DNA from: Cellulomonas shaoxiangyii
GTDB lineage: Bacteria; Actinomycetota; Actinomycetes; Actinomycetales; Cellulomonadaceae
Assembly: GCF_004798685.1 (NCBI RefSeq)
Contig: NZ_CP039291.1
Location: 1,860,001-1,924,000 of the forward strand
Reading direction: 5' to 3'
DNA length: 64,000 bases
Of this stretch, positions 33,925 through 48,568 are shown piece after piece. The notes beneath the pieces were generated by a model, which did not search any database, was not told the DNA's origin, and was given only the letters and a program-made list of their open reading frames with translations. The stretch's first letter is position 1. Each line of letters opens with the position of its first letter. Made by a program: the position numbers and the translations under genes.

Positions 33925-34892
33925 GACGGCACCCCGGCCGTGCTCGGCGCGTCGTCGGGCGTGCCACCCAGCACCGTCCCGGGCGCCGGACGTGCGCCTC
34001 GGGCCCAGTCCGCCGCCGCCATGGGACGACGGCCGGTGGGCACGACCTCGCCCAGGCGCACGGCGCCCGAGCCGGTACCGACGAGGACCTCCTGCTTCGT
34101 GGCGCGCAGCTCGCCGGGCGCGAGGTCGGCGACCTCCGGCACCGGGACGACGGGACCCAGCCCGAGGCGGGCACCGTCGGGCAGCGTCGTCCACGCGCCC
34201 GGGGCGGGCGTGCAGCCGCGGACGCGGCGGTCGACGACGTGAGCCGGCTGCCACCAGCGCACCCGGGCGTCCTCCGGGCCGAGCTTCGGGGCGTGGCTGA
34301 CGCCCTCCGCCGGCTGCGGCACGGGGACGAGCACGCCGTCCTCCAGGGCGTCCAGGGTGCGGACCAGCAGGTCGGCGCCGGCCACCGCCAGCCGGCCCAG
34401 CAGCTCGCCGGACGTGTCCCGCGGGCGCACGACCTCGGTCAGGGTGCCGAGCACCGGACCGGTGTCGAGCCCTTCCTCGAGGCGGAACGTGGACGCGCCC
34501 GTCACCTCGTCGCCCGCCATGACGGCGTGCTGCACCGGCGCGGCACCGCGCCACGCCGGCAGCACGGAGAAGTGCAGGTTGACCCACCCGTGCCGGGGGA
34601 CGTCGAGCAGGGCCGGCGGCACGAGGACGCCGTACGCGACGACGGGCGCGGCGTCGACCTCGAGCGCCGCGATCTCGGCCTGCACGTCCGCGTCGCGCAA
34701 CGTGCGCGGCGTCAGCACGGGGATCCCGTGGGCGCGGGCCGCCGCGGCCACCGGCGACGGCGTCAGGGTGCGCCCGCGCCCGACCCGGGCGTCGGGGCGG
34801 GTGAGCACCGCGGCGACCTCGTGGCGGGACGCGAGCAGGGCCTCGAGGGACGGCACGGCCGGCGCAGGGCTCCCGGCGAACAGCAGACGCAT
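33921..34892 (-). CDS. fmt: Methionyl-tRNA formyltransferase
   Basis: The protein has 323 residues. It formylates initiator Met-tRNA. The fold begins M-R-L-L-F-A-G-S-P, with [10 protein letters not shown], the folate-site segment [19 protein letters not shown] and the later [18 protein letters not shown] at 34892 is 7 nt after minus-strand TAGGAT (leaderless); a longer frame upstream is unsupported. Confidence 0.94.
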   Translation of the reverse strand: MRLLFAGSPAPAVPSLEALLASRHEVAAVLTRPDARVGRGRTLTPSPVAAAARAHGIPVLTPRTLRDADVQAEIAALEVDAAPVVAYGVLVPPALLDVPRHGWVNLHFSVLPAWRGAAPVQHAVMAGDEVTGASTFRLEEGLDTGPVLGTLTEVVRPRDTSGELLGRLAVAGADLLVRTLDALEDGVLVPVPQPAEGVSHAPKLGPEDARVRWWQPAHVVDRRVRGCTPAPGAWTTLPDGARLGLGPVVPVPEVADLAPGELRATKQEVLVGTGSGAVRLGEVVPTGRRPMAAADWARGARPAPGTVLGGTPDDAPSTAGVPS

Positions 34893-34970
34893 GGGCCCGA
34901 TCCTAGGTGCCGCTCGGGGCACCCCCCGCGGCGCGCGAGCACGAGGGCCCACCCCCGTGCCACGCGCGCG

Positions 34971-37157
34971 TCACGTCACGTCGGCGGGATCCACCTCGAT
35001 CCGCACGGCGCCGCCCTCCCGCCGCGCGCTGCGGATCGCGACCGACGCGGCCACGGCGTGCGCCAGGGCCCGGCCGGCGCCGAGCGGCACGCGCAGCAGC
35101 GCGCGCACCTCGGGGTCGAGCGTCGCGGCGCCCTCGGGTGCGTCGACCGGGACGGGTCCGAGCACCTCGAGGCCCGGCACGTCCAGGCGCGCGAGCACGG
35201 CCGCGACCGCGTCGCGGACGCCCGTGACGGCGGCCACGCGCACGGCCGGCGGCAGGTGCAGCTCGGCCCGCTCGGCGAGCTCGCGGGACGCGAGCCCCGC
35301 CGGGTCCCACCGCACGAGCGCCTGCGTCGGACGCACCAGGCCGTCACCCACCAGCAGCACCTGCCCACCCTCCCCCGCGGGCCGGACCAGTGCGGCCGCC
35401 GCGAGCCAGCGTCGCAACGCGTCGGGCTCCGCGCCCAGCCCGCTGCCCGCGCTCGCGACCGCGGCGTCCAGCAGCACCGCCGCGGCGTATCCCGACGGTG
35501 CGTCCGGCTCTGCGCCCGGCGTGGCCACGACGAGCGCGGGCCGGTCCGGCACGCTCGCCAGCACACCGCCCTCGGCCCGCGCGCCCGAGACGCGGACCGT
35601 CGCACCGGGGAACGCCCGGCCGAGCTCCTCCGCCGTCCGCTCCGAACCGACGCGGACGGAGCGCAGTGCGGGCGCACCGCACTCGTCGCACTGCCAGCCC
35701 GTCGCCAGGCGCCCGCACCAGCCGCACGACGGGGTCGCCGCGCCGCGGGTCAGCCCCAGCGGGCCGTGGCAGGCCGTGCACCGCGCGGACGCGCGGCACC
35801 GCCCGCAGGCGAGCACCGGGACGTACCCGGCGCGCGGCGTCTGCACGAGCACCGGGCCCGACGCGAGCGCCTCCTTCAGCACGCGCCACGCGGGCCCCGG
35901 CAGGCGTGCCGCGGCCGCCGGGCCCTCCCGCGCGAGCTCGACCGAGGTCAGCGCCCGCACGCGCGGCGTCGAGGCGCGCACGACCGGCCGCTCGGCGGCG
36001 ACCTCGTGCGCCCACCCGGTCTCCACCAGGTGCTGCGCCTCGACCGTGCGCCCGTGCGCGCCGACGAGCAGCGCGCAGCCCTCGAGCTCCGAGCGCAGCG
36101 CCAGCACCTCGCGCACGTGGGGGTACGGCGCCCGGGGCTCGGCGTGCTGGCCGTCGCCGTCGTCCCACACGACCGCGAGGCCCAGGTCCGCGACGGGAGC
36201 GAACGCCGACGCGCGCGTGCCGACCACGACGCGCGCGGTGCCGCGCAGCGCGGCGAGGAACGCGCGGTAGCGCGCGGCCGGCCCGTCGTCGGCGACGAGG
36301 CGCGCGACCGGCCCCCCGTCCGCCACGCCCGGTAGACCGGCCTTGGCGAGGGCGGCACAGACGCGGTCGACGTCGCGGGCGTCCGGGACGACGACGAGCG
36401 CACCCCGGCCCCCGGCCAGGCTCGCGACGACCGCCTGCGCGACCGCAGCGGACCAGCGGTGCTCCCCCACCGCCGTCAGGGCCGACCAGACCGCGCGCGG
36501 CGCCCCGCCGGCCGCGACGTGCCGGCAGAACGCGGGCCCGCCCCGGTACGGCGCCCACGCCGTCGGCTCCGGCGCGGGAGCCACGGGAGCGGGGGGCACG
36601 GGAGCGGGGGCCACCGGAGCGGGGGGCGCCGGAGCGGGCGGCGCCGCCGGGGTCGTGGGCTCGTCGGGCGCGGCCGGGGTCGCCGCGTCGGCCGCGTCCG
36701 CCGGTGCCGGGCGCCGCTCCCCCTCCACCCGCGCGTGCCGGGGCGGCACCGCGAGCCGCAGCACGTCCGCGAGGGTGCCGGCCCACCGGTCGGCCACCGC
36801 GCGGGCGAGCCGCGCGACGGCCGGCGTCAGCACCGGCTCGCCGGAGACGACGCGACGCAGCGGCAGCAGGCGGCCGGTGTGCTCCGCGTCCGCGACGCGC
36901 TCGAGCAGCCAGCCGTCCACGTCCTGCCCGGCGAAGCGCACCTTGACGCGCACCCCCGGGCGGGCGGCCGCGTCGAGCGACTCCGGCACCAGGTACTCGA
37001 ACGTGCGGTCCAGGTGCGGCGGCGCCAGGTCGACGCACACCCGCGCGACGGGGAGCGTGGCCGCGGGCGTGAGCGTGGGCGGCGTCCGCGGGCGCCGGGG
37101 CGCGGGGACGGCGAGCCCGGCGAGCGTCGGCTGCTCGGGCTCGGTCGGTCCGCTCAC
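34971..37157 (-). CDS. priA: Primosomal protein N' (PriA), helicase motifs lost
   Basis: The protein has 728 residues. The N-terminal 3'-DNA-binding domain (about 35-140) and the paired zinc-binding knuckles C-G-R-C, C-T-A-C, C-G-W-C and C-D-E-C near residues 455-500 are present. The Walker A G-S-G-K-T is absent (A-V-G-E-H-R-W in its place, about 228-236) and D-E-x-H is replaced by W-D-D-G-D, as in other actinobacterial PriA proteins, which are predicted not to unwind DNA. A proline/alanine-rich insertion fills about 150-200. GTG at 37157 has TGGGAT 6 nt upstream. Confidence 0.9.
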   Translation of the reverse strand: MSGPTEPEQPTLAGLAVPAPRRPRTPPTLTPAATLPVARVCVDLAPPHLDRTFEYLVPESLDAAARPGVRVKVRFAGQDVDGWLLERVADAEHTGRLLPLRRVVSGEPVLTPAVARLARAVADRWAGTLADVLRLAVPPRHARVEGERRPAPADAADAATPAAPDEPTTPAAPPAPAPPAPVAPAPVPPAPVAPAPEPTAWAPYRGGPAFCRHVAAGGAPRAVWSALTAVGEHRWSAAVAQAVVASLAGGRGALVVVPDARDVDRVCAALAKAGLPGVADGGPVARLVADDGPAARYRAFLAALRGTARVVVGTRASAFAPVADLGLAVVWDDGDGQHAEPRAPYPHVREVLALRSELEGCALLVGAHGRTVEAQHLVETGWAHEVAAERPVVRASTPRVRALTSVELAREGPAAAARLPGPAWRVLKEALASGPVLVQTPRAGYVPVLACGRCRASARCTACHGPLGLTRGAATPSCGWCGRLATGWQCDECGAPALRSVRVGSERTAEELGRAFPGATVRVSGARAEGGVLASVPDRPALVVATPGAEPDAPSGYAAAVLLDAAVASAGSGLGAEPDALRRWLAAAALVRPAGEGGQVLLVGDGLVRPTQALVRWDPAGLASRELAERAELHLPPAVRVAAVTGVRDAVAAVLARLDVPGLEVLGPVPVDAPEGAATLDPEVRALLRVPLGAGRALAHAVAASVAIRSARREGGAVRIEVDPADVT

Positions 37158-37208
37158 TGCGTCATCCCACCACGCCGGACCCACAGGCCCGGCGCCGACC
37201 GGTCGGGA

Positions 37209-38408
37209 TCAGCCGACGGCGGACAGCAGGTCGGCCGTGCGGTCGGTGCGCTCCCACGTGAACTCGGGCAGGTCACGGCCGAAGTGGCCGTACGCGGCGG
37301 TGCGCCGGTACACCGGACGCAGCAGGTCGAGGTCCCGGATGATCGCGGCGGGGCGCAGGTCGAAGACCTCCCGGATCGCCGCGGTCAGCCGCTCGACGGG
37401 GACCGTCTCCGTGCCGAACGTCTCGACGTACAGGCCGACCGGGTGCGCCTTGCCGATCGCGTAGGCGACCTGCACCTCGCAGCGGCGCGCGAGCCCCGCG
37501 GCGACCACGTTCTTGGCGACCCAGCGCATCGCGTACGCGGCCGAGCGGTCGACCTTCGACGGGTCCTTGCCGGAGAAGGCGCCGCCGCCGTGCCGGGCCA
37601 TGCCGCCGTAGGTGTCGACGATGATCTTGCGGCCCGTCAGGCCGGCGTCCCCCTGCGGGCCGCCGATGACGAACTGCCCCGTGGGGTTCACGAGGAGCCG
37701 GTGCGCCGACACGTCGAGGTCGAGTCCGGCGAGCACCGGGCGGACGACGAGCTCGGCGACGTCCCGCGCCAGCGTGACCTCCTGCACGTCGGGCTCGTGC
37801 TGCGTCGACAGGACGACCGTGTCCAGCGCCACCGGCCGGTCGCCCTCGTAGCCCACGGTCACCTGCGTCTTGCCGTCGGGCCGCAGCCCCGGCAGCGTCG
37901 CGTCCTTGCGGACCGCGGCGAGCTGCTCGGCGAGGCGGTGCGCGAGCCAGATCGGCAGCGGCAGGAGCGACGGCGTCTCGTCGCTCGCGTAGCCGAACAT
38001 CAGGCCCTGGTCCCCGGCGCCCTGCAGGTCGAGCGGGTCCATGTCGCCCGCGTCCTCGCGGACCTCGATGGCCTTGTCGACGCCGGCGGCGATGTCGGGC
38101 GACTGCTGGCCGATCGACACCGACACCCCGCACGAGTCGCCGTCGAAGCCGATGTGCGAGGACGTGTAGCCGATGCCCCGGACCACCTCGCGCACGATCT
38201 GCGGGATCTCGACGTACGCACTGGTCGTGACCTCGCCCGCGACGTGGACGAGACCCGTGGTCACCATCGTCTCGACGGCGACGCGCGCGTCCGGGTCCTG
38301 CTCCAGGATGGCGTCGAGGATGGCGTCAGAGATCTGGTCGCAGATCTTGTCGGGGTGGCCCTCCGTGACGGACTCCGAGGTGAACAGGCGGAGAGGCGCA
38401 GAGCTCAT
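37209..38408 (-). CDS. metK: S-adenosylmethionine synthetase
   Basis: The protein has 399 residues. It makes SAM from ATP and methionine. Signatures: [24 protein letters not shown] and the P-loop-like [19 protein letters not shown] at 38408 overlaps the coaBC stop (ATGA); TACGCT also lies 6 nt upstream, so independent leaderless expression is possible. Confidence 0.96.
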   Translation of the reverse strand: MSSAPLRLFTSESVTEGHPDKICDQISDAILDAILEQDPDARVAVETMVTTGLVHVAGEVTTSAYVEIPQIVREVVRGIGYTSSHIGFDGDSCGVSVSIGQQSPDIAAGVDKAIEVREDAGDMDPLDLQGAGDQGLMFGYASDETPSLLPLPIWLAHRLAEQLAAVRKDATLPGLRPDGKTQVTVGYEGDRPVALDTVVLSTQHEPDVQEVTLARDVAELVVRPVLAGLDLDVSAHRLLVNPTGQFVIGGPQGDAGLTGRKIIVDTYGGMARHGGGAFSGKDPSKVDRSAAYAMRWVAKNVVAAGLARRCEVQVAYAIGKAHPVGLYVETFGTETVPVERLTAAIREVFDLRPAAIIRDLDLLRPVYRRTAAYGHFGRDLPEFTWERTDRTADLLSAVG

Positions 38409-39697
38409 GCCCGCAGCGTACCGGCGGCCGGACCGCCGCCGGCGGGCCCGTCCACGTGGGCGCGCACGGCGTCCCAGACGGCGTGCGCGACGTCCTCCTT
38501 GGGGCCCGCGGCCGTCGCGACGACCTCGCCGGCGGCGTCGAGCACCGTGACGTCGTTGGTCGGGGTGCCGAACGCGCGACCGTCCCCCACCGGGTTCACG
38601 ACGAGCAGGTCCGCGCCCTTGCGGCGCGCCTTCGCGCGTCCGTGCTCGAGCACGGAGCCCGTGACGTCCCCGGTCTCGGCCGCGAACCCGACGACCGTCT
38701 GACCCGGACGCGGGGGGTCGGTGACGAGCTCGCGCAGCACGTCGACGGTCTCGACGAGCCGCAGCGCGGCCGGTCCGCCGGTCTTCTTGAGCTTGGCGTC
38801 GGCCACCGTCTCGGGCCGGTAGTCGGCGACCGCGGCGGCCATGACGACCACGTCCGCGTCCTTCGCGGCGCTGCGCACGGCGTGGCGCAGCTCCTCCCCC
38901 GTCTCGACCGGGACGACGACCACGCGGTCGGAGCCCGTCGTCGCGCCCGCGACGACCTCGGCGGCGACGTTGGCGGCGACGAGCGTCACGCGGGCGCCAC
39001 GGTCGGCGGCCGCGCGGGCCAGGGCGACGCCCTGCCGTCCGGACGACCGGTTGCCGAGGAAGCGGACGGGGTCGAGCGGCTCGCGCGTCCCTCCCGCCGA
39101 GACGACGACGCGGACGCCGTCGAGGTCGCGCGGGCGGGCTGCGGCGGGGCCGGTCGCGTCGGTGCCCGCAGCGCCCGGCACGAGCGCGAGCGCGGCGGCG
39201 GCGATGACGTCCGGCTCGGGCAGGCGACCGGGTCCCGTGTCGGCGCCGGTGAGGCGCCCGGAGTCCGGGTCGAGGACGTGCACGCCCCGCTCGCGCAGGG
39301 TCGCGACGTTGGCGACCGTGGCGGGGTGCTCCCACATCTCGGTGTGCATCGCCGGTGCCAGGAGCACCGGGCACCGCGCCACCAGGAGGGTCGCGGTGAG
39401 GAGGTCGTCGGCGCGGCCCGCGGCCGCGCGCGCGAGCAGGTCCGCCGTGGCGGGGGCGACGACCACGAGCTCGGCGCGCTTGCCGATCGCGACGTGCGCG
39501 ACGCGGTCCACGTCCTCGAACACCTCGGTCGTCACGGGCTGCCCGGAGAGGGCCTCCCACGTCGCACGCCCGACGAACTCGAGCGAGGCGCGGGTCGGCA
39601 CGACCCGCACCTCGTGGCCCTGCTCGCGCAGCTGCCGCAGGAGCAGGACCGCCTTGTACGCGGCGATCCCGCCCGCGACGCCGAGGACGATGCGCAC
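38405..39697 (-). CDS. coaBC: Bifunctional phosphopantothenoylcysteine decarboxylase/synthetase CoaBC
   Basis: The protein has 430 residues. Residues 1 to about 185 are the flavin-dependent decarboxylase ([10 protein letters not shown] at the start, P-A-M-H-T-E-M-W in the active region). The rest is the CTP-dependent ligase with [18 protein letters not shown] and A-A-V-A-D-Y-R-P followed by K-L-K-K. It carries out two steps of coenzyme A synthesis. GTG at 39697 starts 10 bp after the rpoZ stop, so it is co-transcribed. Confidence 0.95.
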   Translation of the reverse strand: MRIVLGVAGGIAAYKAVLLLRQLREQGHEVRVVPTRASLEFVGRATWEALSGQPVTTEVFEDVDRVAHVAIGKRAELVVVAPATADLLARAAAGRADDLLTATLLVARCPVLLAPAMHTEMWEHPATVANVATLRERGVHVLDPDSGRLTGADTGPGRLPEPDVIAAAALALVPGAAGTDATGPAAARPRDLDGVRVVVSAGGTREPLDPVRFLGNRSSGRQGVALARAAADRGARVTLVAANVAAEVVAGATTGSDRVVVVPVETGEELRHAVRSAAKDADVVVMAAAVADYRPETVADAKLKKTGGPAALRLVETVDVLRELVTDPPRPGQTVVGFAAETGDVTGSVLEHGRAKARRKGADLLVVNPVGDGRAFGTPTNDVTVLDAAGEVVATAAGPKEDVAHAVWDAVRAHVDGPAGGGPAAGTLRA

Positions 39698-39707
39698 GGC
39701 TGCTGCG

Positions 39708-39971
39708 TCAGCCCTCGGTCGCCTCGGACGTCAGGAGGCCCTGGTCGATCTCGCGCATGGCGATCGAGAGCGGCTTCTCCTGCGGGCGCGTCTCGACGAG
39801 CGGCCCGACGTACTCGAGCAGGCCCTCGTTGAGCTGGGCGTAGTAGGCGTTGATCTGGCGCGCGCGCTTCGCGGAGAAGAGCACGAGCGCGTACTTCGAG
39901 TCGGCGCGCTCGAGGAGGCGGTCGATCGGCGGGTCGGTGATGCCCGTGGGGGCGGCGACGGTTCCGGACAC
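39708..39971 (-). CDS. rpoZ: RNA polymerase omega subunit
   Basis: The protein has 87 residues. Conserved [26 protein letters not shown] and P-L-S-I-A-M-R-E-I identify omega, which chaperones the beta-prime subunit. GTG at 39971 follows an AGTCCTCC-complement-free leader; a GGAG-type site is weak. The gene order gmk-rpoZ-coaBC-metK is the standard actinobacterial one. Confidence 0.95.
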   Translation of the reverse strand: MSGTVAAPTGITDPPIDRLLERADSKYALVLFSAKRARQINAYYAQLNEGLLEYVGPLVETRPQEKPLSIAMREIDQGLLTSEATEG

Positions 39972-40080
39972 GGAGGACTCCCGTCCTAGAGGGGTGCTGG
40001 CTGCTGCGCCGACGGACGGACCGGGGCCCGCCGTGCGTCCGCGCGGCACGAGGCCGGACGGGCGGGCACAGACAGCGTCC

Positions 40081-40086
40081 ATCGTA
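40081..40086 (-). promoter_or_regulatory. -10 element for rpoZ-coaBC
   Basis: Minus-strand TACGAT, about 110 nt before the rpoZ start. The surrounding CGGTACGATGGACG is identical to the efp promoter region at 53.9 kb. No clear -35. Confidence 0.45.
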
Positions 40087-40131
40087 CCGCCTCACCGGCA
40101 GGGCCCGGGGAGGCGCCCGGGGCCGCTGCCG

Positions 40132-40701
40132 TCAGCCGGCGGCGATCCCCATGAGCCGGACCAGCTCGTCGGTCGCCCGGTGCACGTCGTCGTTGACGAC
40201 GACGTGGTCGAACTCCGGCTCGGCCGCGAGCTCCACCCGTGCGGTGGCGAGGCGGCGCTCGCGCTCCTCCTCGTCCTCGGTCCCCCGCCCGACCAGCCGG
40301 CGCACGAGCTCGTCCCACGACGGGGGTGCGAGGAAGACGAACCGCGCGTCGGGCATGGACGCCCGCACCTGCCGGGCGCCCTGCAGGTCGATCTCGAGCA
40401 GCGCGGGCTCCCCGGCGGCGAGGCGCTCCTCGACGGGCCCGCGCGGCGTGCCGTAGCGGTTGTGCCCGTGCACGACGGCCCACTCGAGCAGCTCGCCGCG
40501 CTCCACCATCTCCTCGAACCGCGTGGCCGAGACGAAGTGGTAGTGCACGCCGTCGACCTCGCCGGGCCGGGGCTCGCGGGTCGTCATCGACACCGACAGC
40601 CAGACCTGCGGGTAGCGGGCGCGGATGTCCGCCGAGACGGTCCCCTTCCCCACGGCGGTCGGTCCGGCGAGCACGGTCAGCCGTGCCGGCTGCGTCGTCA
40701 T
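40132..40701 (-). CDS. gmk: Guanylate kinase
   Basis: The protein has 189 residues. It phosphorylates GMP to GDP. The P-loop reads [10 protein letters not shown] (residues about 12-21), a variant of the usual G-P-S-G-V-G-K. GMP-binding residues appear in [13 protein letters not shown] and D-G-V-H-Y-H-F-V, and the catalytic region in L-E-I-D-L-Q-G-A. It lies between mihF and rpoZ as usual in actinobacteria. Confidence 0.95.
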   Translation of the reverse strand: MTTQPARLTVLAGPTAVGKGTVSADIRARYPQVWLSVSMTTREPRPGEVDGVHYHFVSATRFEEMVERGELLEWAVVHGHNRYGTPRGPVEERLAAGEPALLEIDLQGARQVRASMPDARFVFLAPPSWDELVRRLVGRGTEDEEERERRLATARVELAAEPEFDHVVVNDDVHRATDELVRLMGIAAG

Positions 40702-40756
40702 GGGGTGCGTGGTGCCTCTCGTGCGATGGTGCGACGCGCCCTGGTGGGCGCGCCGC

Positions 40757-40784
40757 GGCGCCCGCCCCTTGCGGAACGGGCGCC
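40757..40784 (-). terminator. Hairpin after mihF
   Basis: GGCGCCCG (40757-40764) pairs with CGGGCGCC (40777-40784) around a 12-nt loop, 19 nt after the mihF stop and 56 nt before gmk. It may attenuate read-through so that the abundant mIHF is made in excess over Gmk. Confidence 0.55.
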
Positions 40785-40802
40785 GGACAGCGGCGGAACG
40801 GC

Positions 40803-41114
40803 TCAGCCGAAGCGGTCGACGAGCGCCTTGACCTGGTGCGGGCCGAGGCCGCGGACGCGGCGCGTCTCCGAGATGCCGATCTCGGACATGATCGCGCGCG
40901 CCTTGACCTTACCGACGCCGGGCAGGGACTCGAGGAGCGCGGCGACCTTGAGCTTGCCGATCGTCTCGTCCTTCTGCCCCTGGTCGATCACCTCGGAGAG
41001 CGAGCCCTGCGAGTACTTCAGTCGATTCTTGACCTCGGCACGCGCCTGCCGTGCCGCAGCGGCCTTCTCGAGCGCTGCCGCTCGTTGTTCGGGAGTCAGC
41101 GGGGGGAGAGCCAC
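40803..41114 (-). CDS. mihF: Integration host factor, actinobacterial type (mIHF)
   Basis: The protein has 103 residues. The start [11 protein letters not shown], the segment E-V-K-N-R-L-K and the helix-two-turn-helix [14 protein letters not shown] and [10 protein letters not shown] are those of mIHF, an essential nucleoid protein unrelated to enterobacterial IHF. GTG at 41114 was chosen over GTG at 41123 to match the family N-terminus and because AAGGTG sits a few bases upstream. Confidence 0.93.
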   Translation of the reverse strand: MALPPLTPEQRAAALEKAAAARQARAEVKNRLKYSQGSLSEVIDQGQKDETIGKLKVAALLESLPGVGKVKARAIMSEIGISETRRVRGLGPHQVKALVDRFG

Positions 41115-41177
41115 GCGCGTCACCTTCTCGTCACTGGGCCGGGATCCTCGTCGGAATGCGCGGGATCGGTGGGTTCG

Positions 41178-41206
41178 AACCTAGCGACGCGATGGCACCT
41201 CGGCAA
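41178..41206 (-). promoter_or_regulatory. Housekeeping promoter of mihF
   Basis: Minus-strand TTGCCG (41201-41206) and TAGGTT (41178-41183) are separated by 17 bp, one of the best sigma-70-type promoters in the window. The leader would be about 55 nt. The rest of the 157-bp gap to pyrF holds no other clear signal. Confidence 0.65.
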
Positions 41207-41271
41207 CGCGGCGCGGGTCGCGTGTCGCGCCCCGACCTGCGATGACGGCGCGGACGGGCGACCACGGCGCC

Positions 41272-42137
41272 TCAGCGCAGCGCCGCGGCCGCCTCGTCCG
41301 CCGCCCGGCGCGCTGCCGCGCGCAGCCCGGCCACGTCGGGTCCGGCAGCCAGCACGCCGCGCGAGGACGACGCCAGCACCTGCCGCCGGGCGCCGCCGAA
41401 CACGCGCGCGAGCTCCGCCGCACCGGCACCCTGCGCCCCGACGCCGGGCGCCAGCAGGGGCCCGTTGACGCGCACCAGGTCGACGCCGGCCCGCTCGGCC
41501 GCGTCCCCCACGGTGGCGCCTACGACGAGCCCGACCGAGCCGAGGGGACGCTCGCCTGCGTTGAGCGCCGCGGCGTGGGCCGCCATCGTCGCGGCGACCG
41601 TGGGACCGTCCTGCGTGCGCGCGTGCTGCACCTCGTGCCCCTCCGTGTTGGAGGTGAGGCACAGGACGAACAGCCCGCGCCCCGTGGCGTGCGCGAGGTC
41701 GACCGCGGGGCCGAGCGAGCCGAAGCCGAGGTACGGCGAGACGGTGAGCGCGTCGCCGGCCAGCGGTGAGCCGTCGCGCAGGAACGCGTCGGCGTACGCG
41801 CCCATCGTCGACCCGATGTCGCCGCGCTTCGCGTCGACCACGACCAGCGTGCCGGTCTCGCGCCCGGCCGCGACGACCTCCTCCAGCACCGCGAGCCCGG
41901 CGGACCCGTGCCGCTCGAAGAACGCCGCCTGCGGCTTGACCGCGGCGACGCGGCCGGCGACCGCGTCGAGCACCGTGCGGGCGAACGTCGCCAGCCCCGC
42001 CGCGTCGTCGGTCAGCCCCCAGTCGGCGAGCAGCGTGGCGTGCGGGTCGATGCCCACGCAGAGCGGCCCGTGGTCGTCCATGGCCGCGGCGAGGCGCGCC
42101 CCGAAGGGCGCGCCCGCACCGGCGGGGGGTCGTGCCG

Positions 42138-42141
<4 letters not shown>
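41272..42141 (-). CDS. pyrF: Orotidine 5'-phosphate decarboxylase
   Basis: The protein has 289 residues, the longer actinobacterial (type 2) form. It makes UMP. The catalytic [10 protein letters not shown] segment and V-G-I-D-P-H-A-T-L near the start are intact, as is the terminal [11 protein letters not shown] at 42141 overlaps the carB stop (GTGA), making it the last gene of the pyrimidine operon. Confidence 0.95.
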
Positions 42142-45475
<3,334 letters not shown>

Positions 45476-45476
<1 letters not shown>

Positions 45477-46687
45477 CAGGCGGCGCCCTTCTGGTCGTTG
45501 CGGTCGCCGGCGGGTGCGCCGTCGGTGCTGGTCATGAGGTCGAGGAAGCGGTCGAACAGGTAGGCCGCGTCGTGCGGGCCGGCCGCTGCCTCCGGGTGGT
45601 ACTGGACGGAGAAGGCCGGCAGGTCGAGCGCCTCGAGGCCCTCCACGACGTCGTCGTTGAGGTCGACGTGCGAGACCCGGACGCGCCCGTAGCGGCCGCC
45701 GTCGAACGGCGCGACCGTCTCCGCGTCCAGCGGGGCGTCGACCGCGAAGCCGTGGTTGTGCGCCGTGATCTCCACCTTGCCGGTCGTGCGGTCCATGACC
45801 GGCTGGTTCACGCCGCGGTGCCCGTACTGCAGCTTGTAGGTGCCGAACCCGAGGGCGCGGCCGAAGAGCTGGTTGCCGTAGCAGATGCCGAAGAACGGGA
45901 TGCGGCGGTCGAGCACGCCACGGAGCAGGTCGATCTCGTGCCGCGCCGCGGACGGGTCGCCGGGGCCGTTCGAGAAGAACACGCCGTCCGGTGCCACCTC
46001 GAGGACCTCGGAGATCGACGACGTCGCGGGCAGCACGTGCACCTCGACGCCGCGCTCGGCGAGCCGGCGCGGTGTCATCGACTTGATCCCGAGGTCCACG
46101 GCCGCGACGCGCGCGACCGGCTCGTCGAGCAGGGCCCCGTCGGGGCCGAGCGCCGGCACGACGTACGCCGTGTCCACGCTGACCTCGCCCGCGAGGTCGG
46201 CACCGGCCATCGCCGGCGCGGTGCGCACCTCGTCCTGCAGCTCGTCCACCGGGCGGCGGTCGCCGTCGGCCCCGAGGAGGGCGTCGCCGGAGAAGACGCC
46301 GGCGCGCATGACGCCGCGCTCGCGCAGGTGCCGCGTCAGGGCGCGGGTGTCGATGCCGCTGATCCCGACGACGCCCTGCTCCGTCAGCTCGTCGTCGAGG
46401 GTGCGGCGCGAGCGCCAGCTCGACGGGCGGCGCGCGGGGTCGCGGACGACGAAGCCGGCGACCCAGATGCGCCGGGACTCGGGGTCCTCGTCGTTGACGC
46501 CCGTGTTGCCGATGTGCGGCGCCGTCATGACGACGATCTGCCGGTGGTACGACGGGTCGGTCAGGGTCTCCTGGTACCCCGTCATGCCGGTGTTGAAGAC
46601 GATCTCGCCGAGCGTCCGCCCGGTCGCGCCGTACGCGCGTCCGGGGAACGTCCGGCCGTCCTCGAGGACGAGGATCGCGTCGCTCAT
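45476..46687 (-). CDS. carA: Carbamoyl-phosphate synthase small subunit
   Basis: The protein has 403 residues. It is the glutamine amidotransferase subunit delivering ammonia to CarB. The N-terminal domain has [21 protein letters not shown]; the class I amidotransferase triad is carried by G-I-C-Y-G-N-Q and Q-Y-H-P-E. ATG at 46687 overlaps the preceding gene by 4 bp. Confidence 0.96.
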
Positions 46688-47262
46688 GCCTGCTCCTCCT
46701 GCGGTCGGGGCGCGCTGTCGGGGACGGCGCGGTCGTGGTCGGCGCCGGTCCCGCCGCCACCGGGCCGGACGAGGGCACGCGCGGCGGTCAGCAGCGGGTC
46801 CTTGTCGGCCTCGTGGCGCAGGCGCAGCGCGGTGTCGAGAGCGGTGCCCGTGGTCGGGTCGGGCACCCAGGTGAGGACGACGAGCCCGTCGGGGCCGACG
46901 AACTTGCCGGCCTGGCCGCGGGTCGTGCCGACGGCCGTGAGCCGGTCGGCGGGCACCCAGACGTCCCGGGCGCCGGTGCGGCGCACGAGCACGCCCGCGT
47001 CGTGCACCTGCACCTGTGCGGGGCTGCGGACGCCGAGGTCGTGCGCGACGACGCGGTCGAGCCAGTCGCCGGCGCGCGTGGAGGACACGTAGACCGCCTC
47101 GGCCGGCTCGGTGCGGGCGGCGCCGGGGTCGGCGGGGGCCGTGGGCAGCGCCGGCACGAGGAGGGCCGTGCGGCGGGCGCGGTTGCGCCACCCGGCGCGC
47201 ATCCCCCACAGCGCGAGCACCAGCACGACGAGCAGGAGCGTGACGGAGAGCCAGGCCGGCAT
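46684..47262 (-). CDS. PH-like membrane-anchored protein of the pyrimidine operon (Rv1382-like)
   Basis: The protein has 192 residues. One N-terminal transmembrane helix (about 5-22) precedes a soluble PH-like domain with [19 protein letters not shown] and [15 protein letters not shown] protein of this type sits between pyrC and carA in most actinobacteria (Rv1382 in M. tuberculosis), but its role is unknown. Both ends overlap neighbours (TGATG and ATGA). Confidence 0.85.
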   Translation of the reverse strand: MPAWLSVTLLLVVLVLALWGMRAGWRNRARRTALLVPALPTAPADPGAARTEPAEAVYVSSTRAGDWLDRVVAHDLGVRSPAQVQVHDAGVLVRRTGARDVWVPADRLTAVGTTRGQAGKFVGPDGLVVLTWVPDPTTGTALDTALRLRHEADKDPLLTAARALVRPGGGGTGADHDRAVPDSAPRPQEEQA

Positions 47263-48568
47263 CAGGCACGCACCTGCGCGGGGTCCACGAGCACGCCGTC
47301 CAGCACCGTGGCCCGCCCCCGCAGGAACGTCGCGACGACCGCGCCGGGCAGCTCCGTGCCCGCGAACGGGGAGTTCACGCTCGCGGTCGCCTGCTGCGCG
47401 GGCACGACGGTCCGGCGCGCCGCCGGGTCGACCAGCGTGAGGTTCGCGGGCTCACCGACGGCGATCGGGCGGCCCTGCCCCGCCACGCGGCCGATCGCCG
47501 CGGGCGTGGACGACAGGACCCGCGCCACGTCGGCCCAGGTGAGGCGGCCGGCGTCGACCATCGTGGCCTGCACGACCGACAACGCGGTCTCCAGGCCCGT
47601 CATGCCGAACGCCGCCGCGGCCCACTCGCAGTCCTTGTCCTCGCGCGTGTGCGGCGCGTGGTCGGTCGCGACGACGTCGATCGTGCCGTCCTCGAGCCCC
47701 GCGCGGACCGCCTCGACGTCCTCCGCGGTGCGCAGCGGCGGGTTCACCTTGTAGCGCGGGTCGTAGCCCCGCACCCGCTCGTCCGTGAGGAACAGGTGGT
47801 GCGGCGTCACCTCGGCGGTCACCGCGATGCCGCGGCCCTTCGCCCAGCGCACGATCTCCACCGAGCCGGCCGTGGACAGGTGGCACACGTGCAGACGCGA
47901 GCCCACGTGCTCGGCGAGGAGGACGTCGCGGGCGATGATCGCCTCCTCCGCCACCGCGGGCCACCCCGTCAGGCCGAGCTCGGCGGAGACGACGCCCTCG
48001 TGCATCTGCGCGCCGTCCGTCAGCCGCGGCTCCTGCGCGTGCTGAGCGATGACGCCGTCGAACGCCTTGACGTACTCGAGCGCGCGCCGCATCAGGACCG
48101 GGTCGTGCACGCACTTCCCGTCGTCGGAGAACACCCGCACCGCGGCGGCCGAGCGGGCCATCGCCTGCAGCTCCGCGAGGCGCTCCCCCGCCAGCCCCAC
48201 CGTCACGGCGCCGACCGGGCGCACGTCGGCCCAGCCGGCGTCACGGCCCAGCCGCCACACCTGCTCGACGACGCCCGCGGTGTCCTGCGTCGGCGACGTG
48301 TTCGCCATCGCGTGCACGGCGGTGAAGCCGCCCGCGGCCGCGGCGCGCGTGCCCGACGCGACCGTCTCGGCGTCCTCGCGGCCCGGCTCACGCAGGTGCG
48401 TGTGCAGGTCGACCAGCCCGGGCAGCAGCACGAGCCCGTCCCCGTCGACGACCGTCGCGCCGTCGGAGGACGCGTCGGCACCCAGCGCCGCCACGACCCC
48501 GTCCTCGACCCGCACGTCCGTGCGGTCGCCGCCCAGGGGCGCGACGCCCCGCAGCAGGTACGTCGTGC

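Noticed and set aside
30409..34242. A plus-strand open frame of about 1280 codons opposite ribD, rpe, rsmB and fmt
   Set aside because: It crosses the FMN riboswitch and several unrelated genes on the other strand and has no recognisable motif.
36580..36660. Repeat-like DNA in priA as a mobile or microsatellite element
   Set aside because: It encodes the in-frame Pro/Ala linker of PriA and shows only codon-level repetition.
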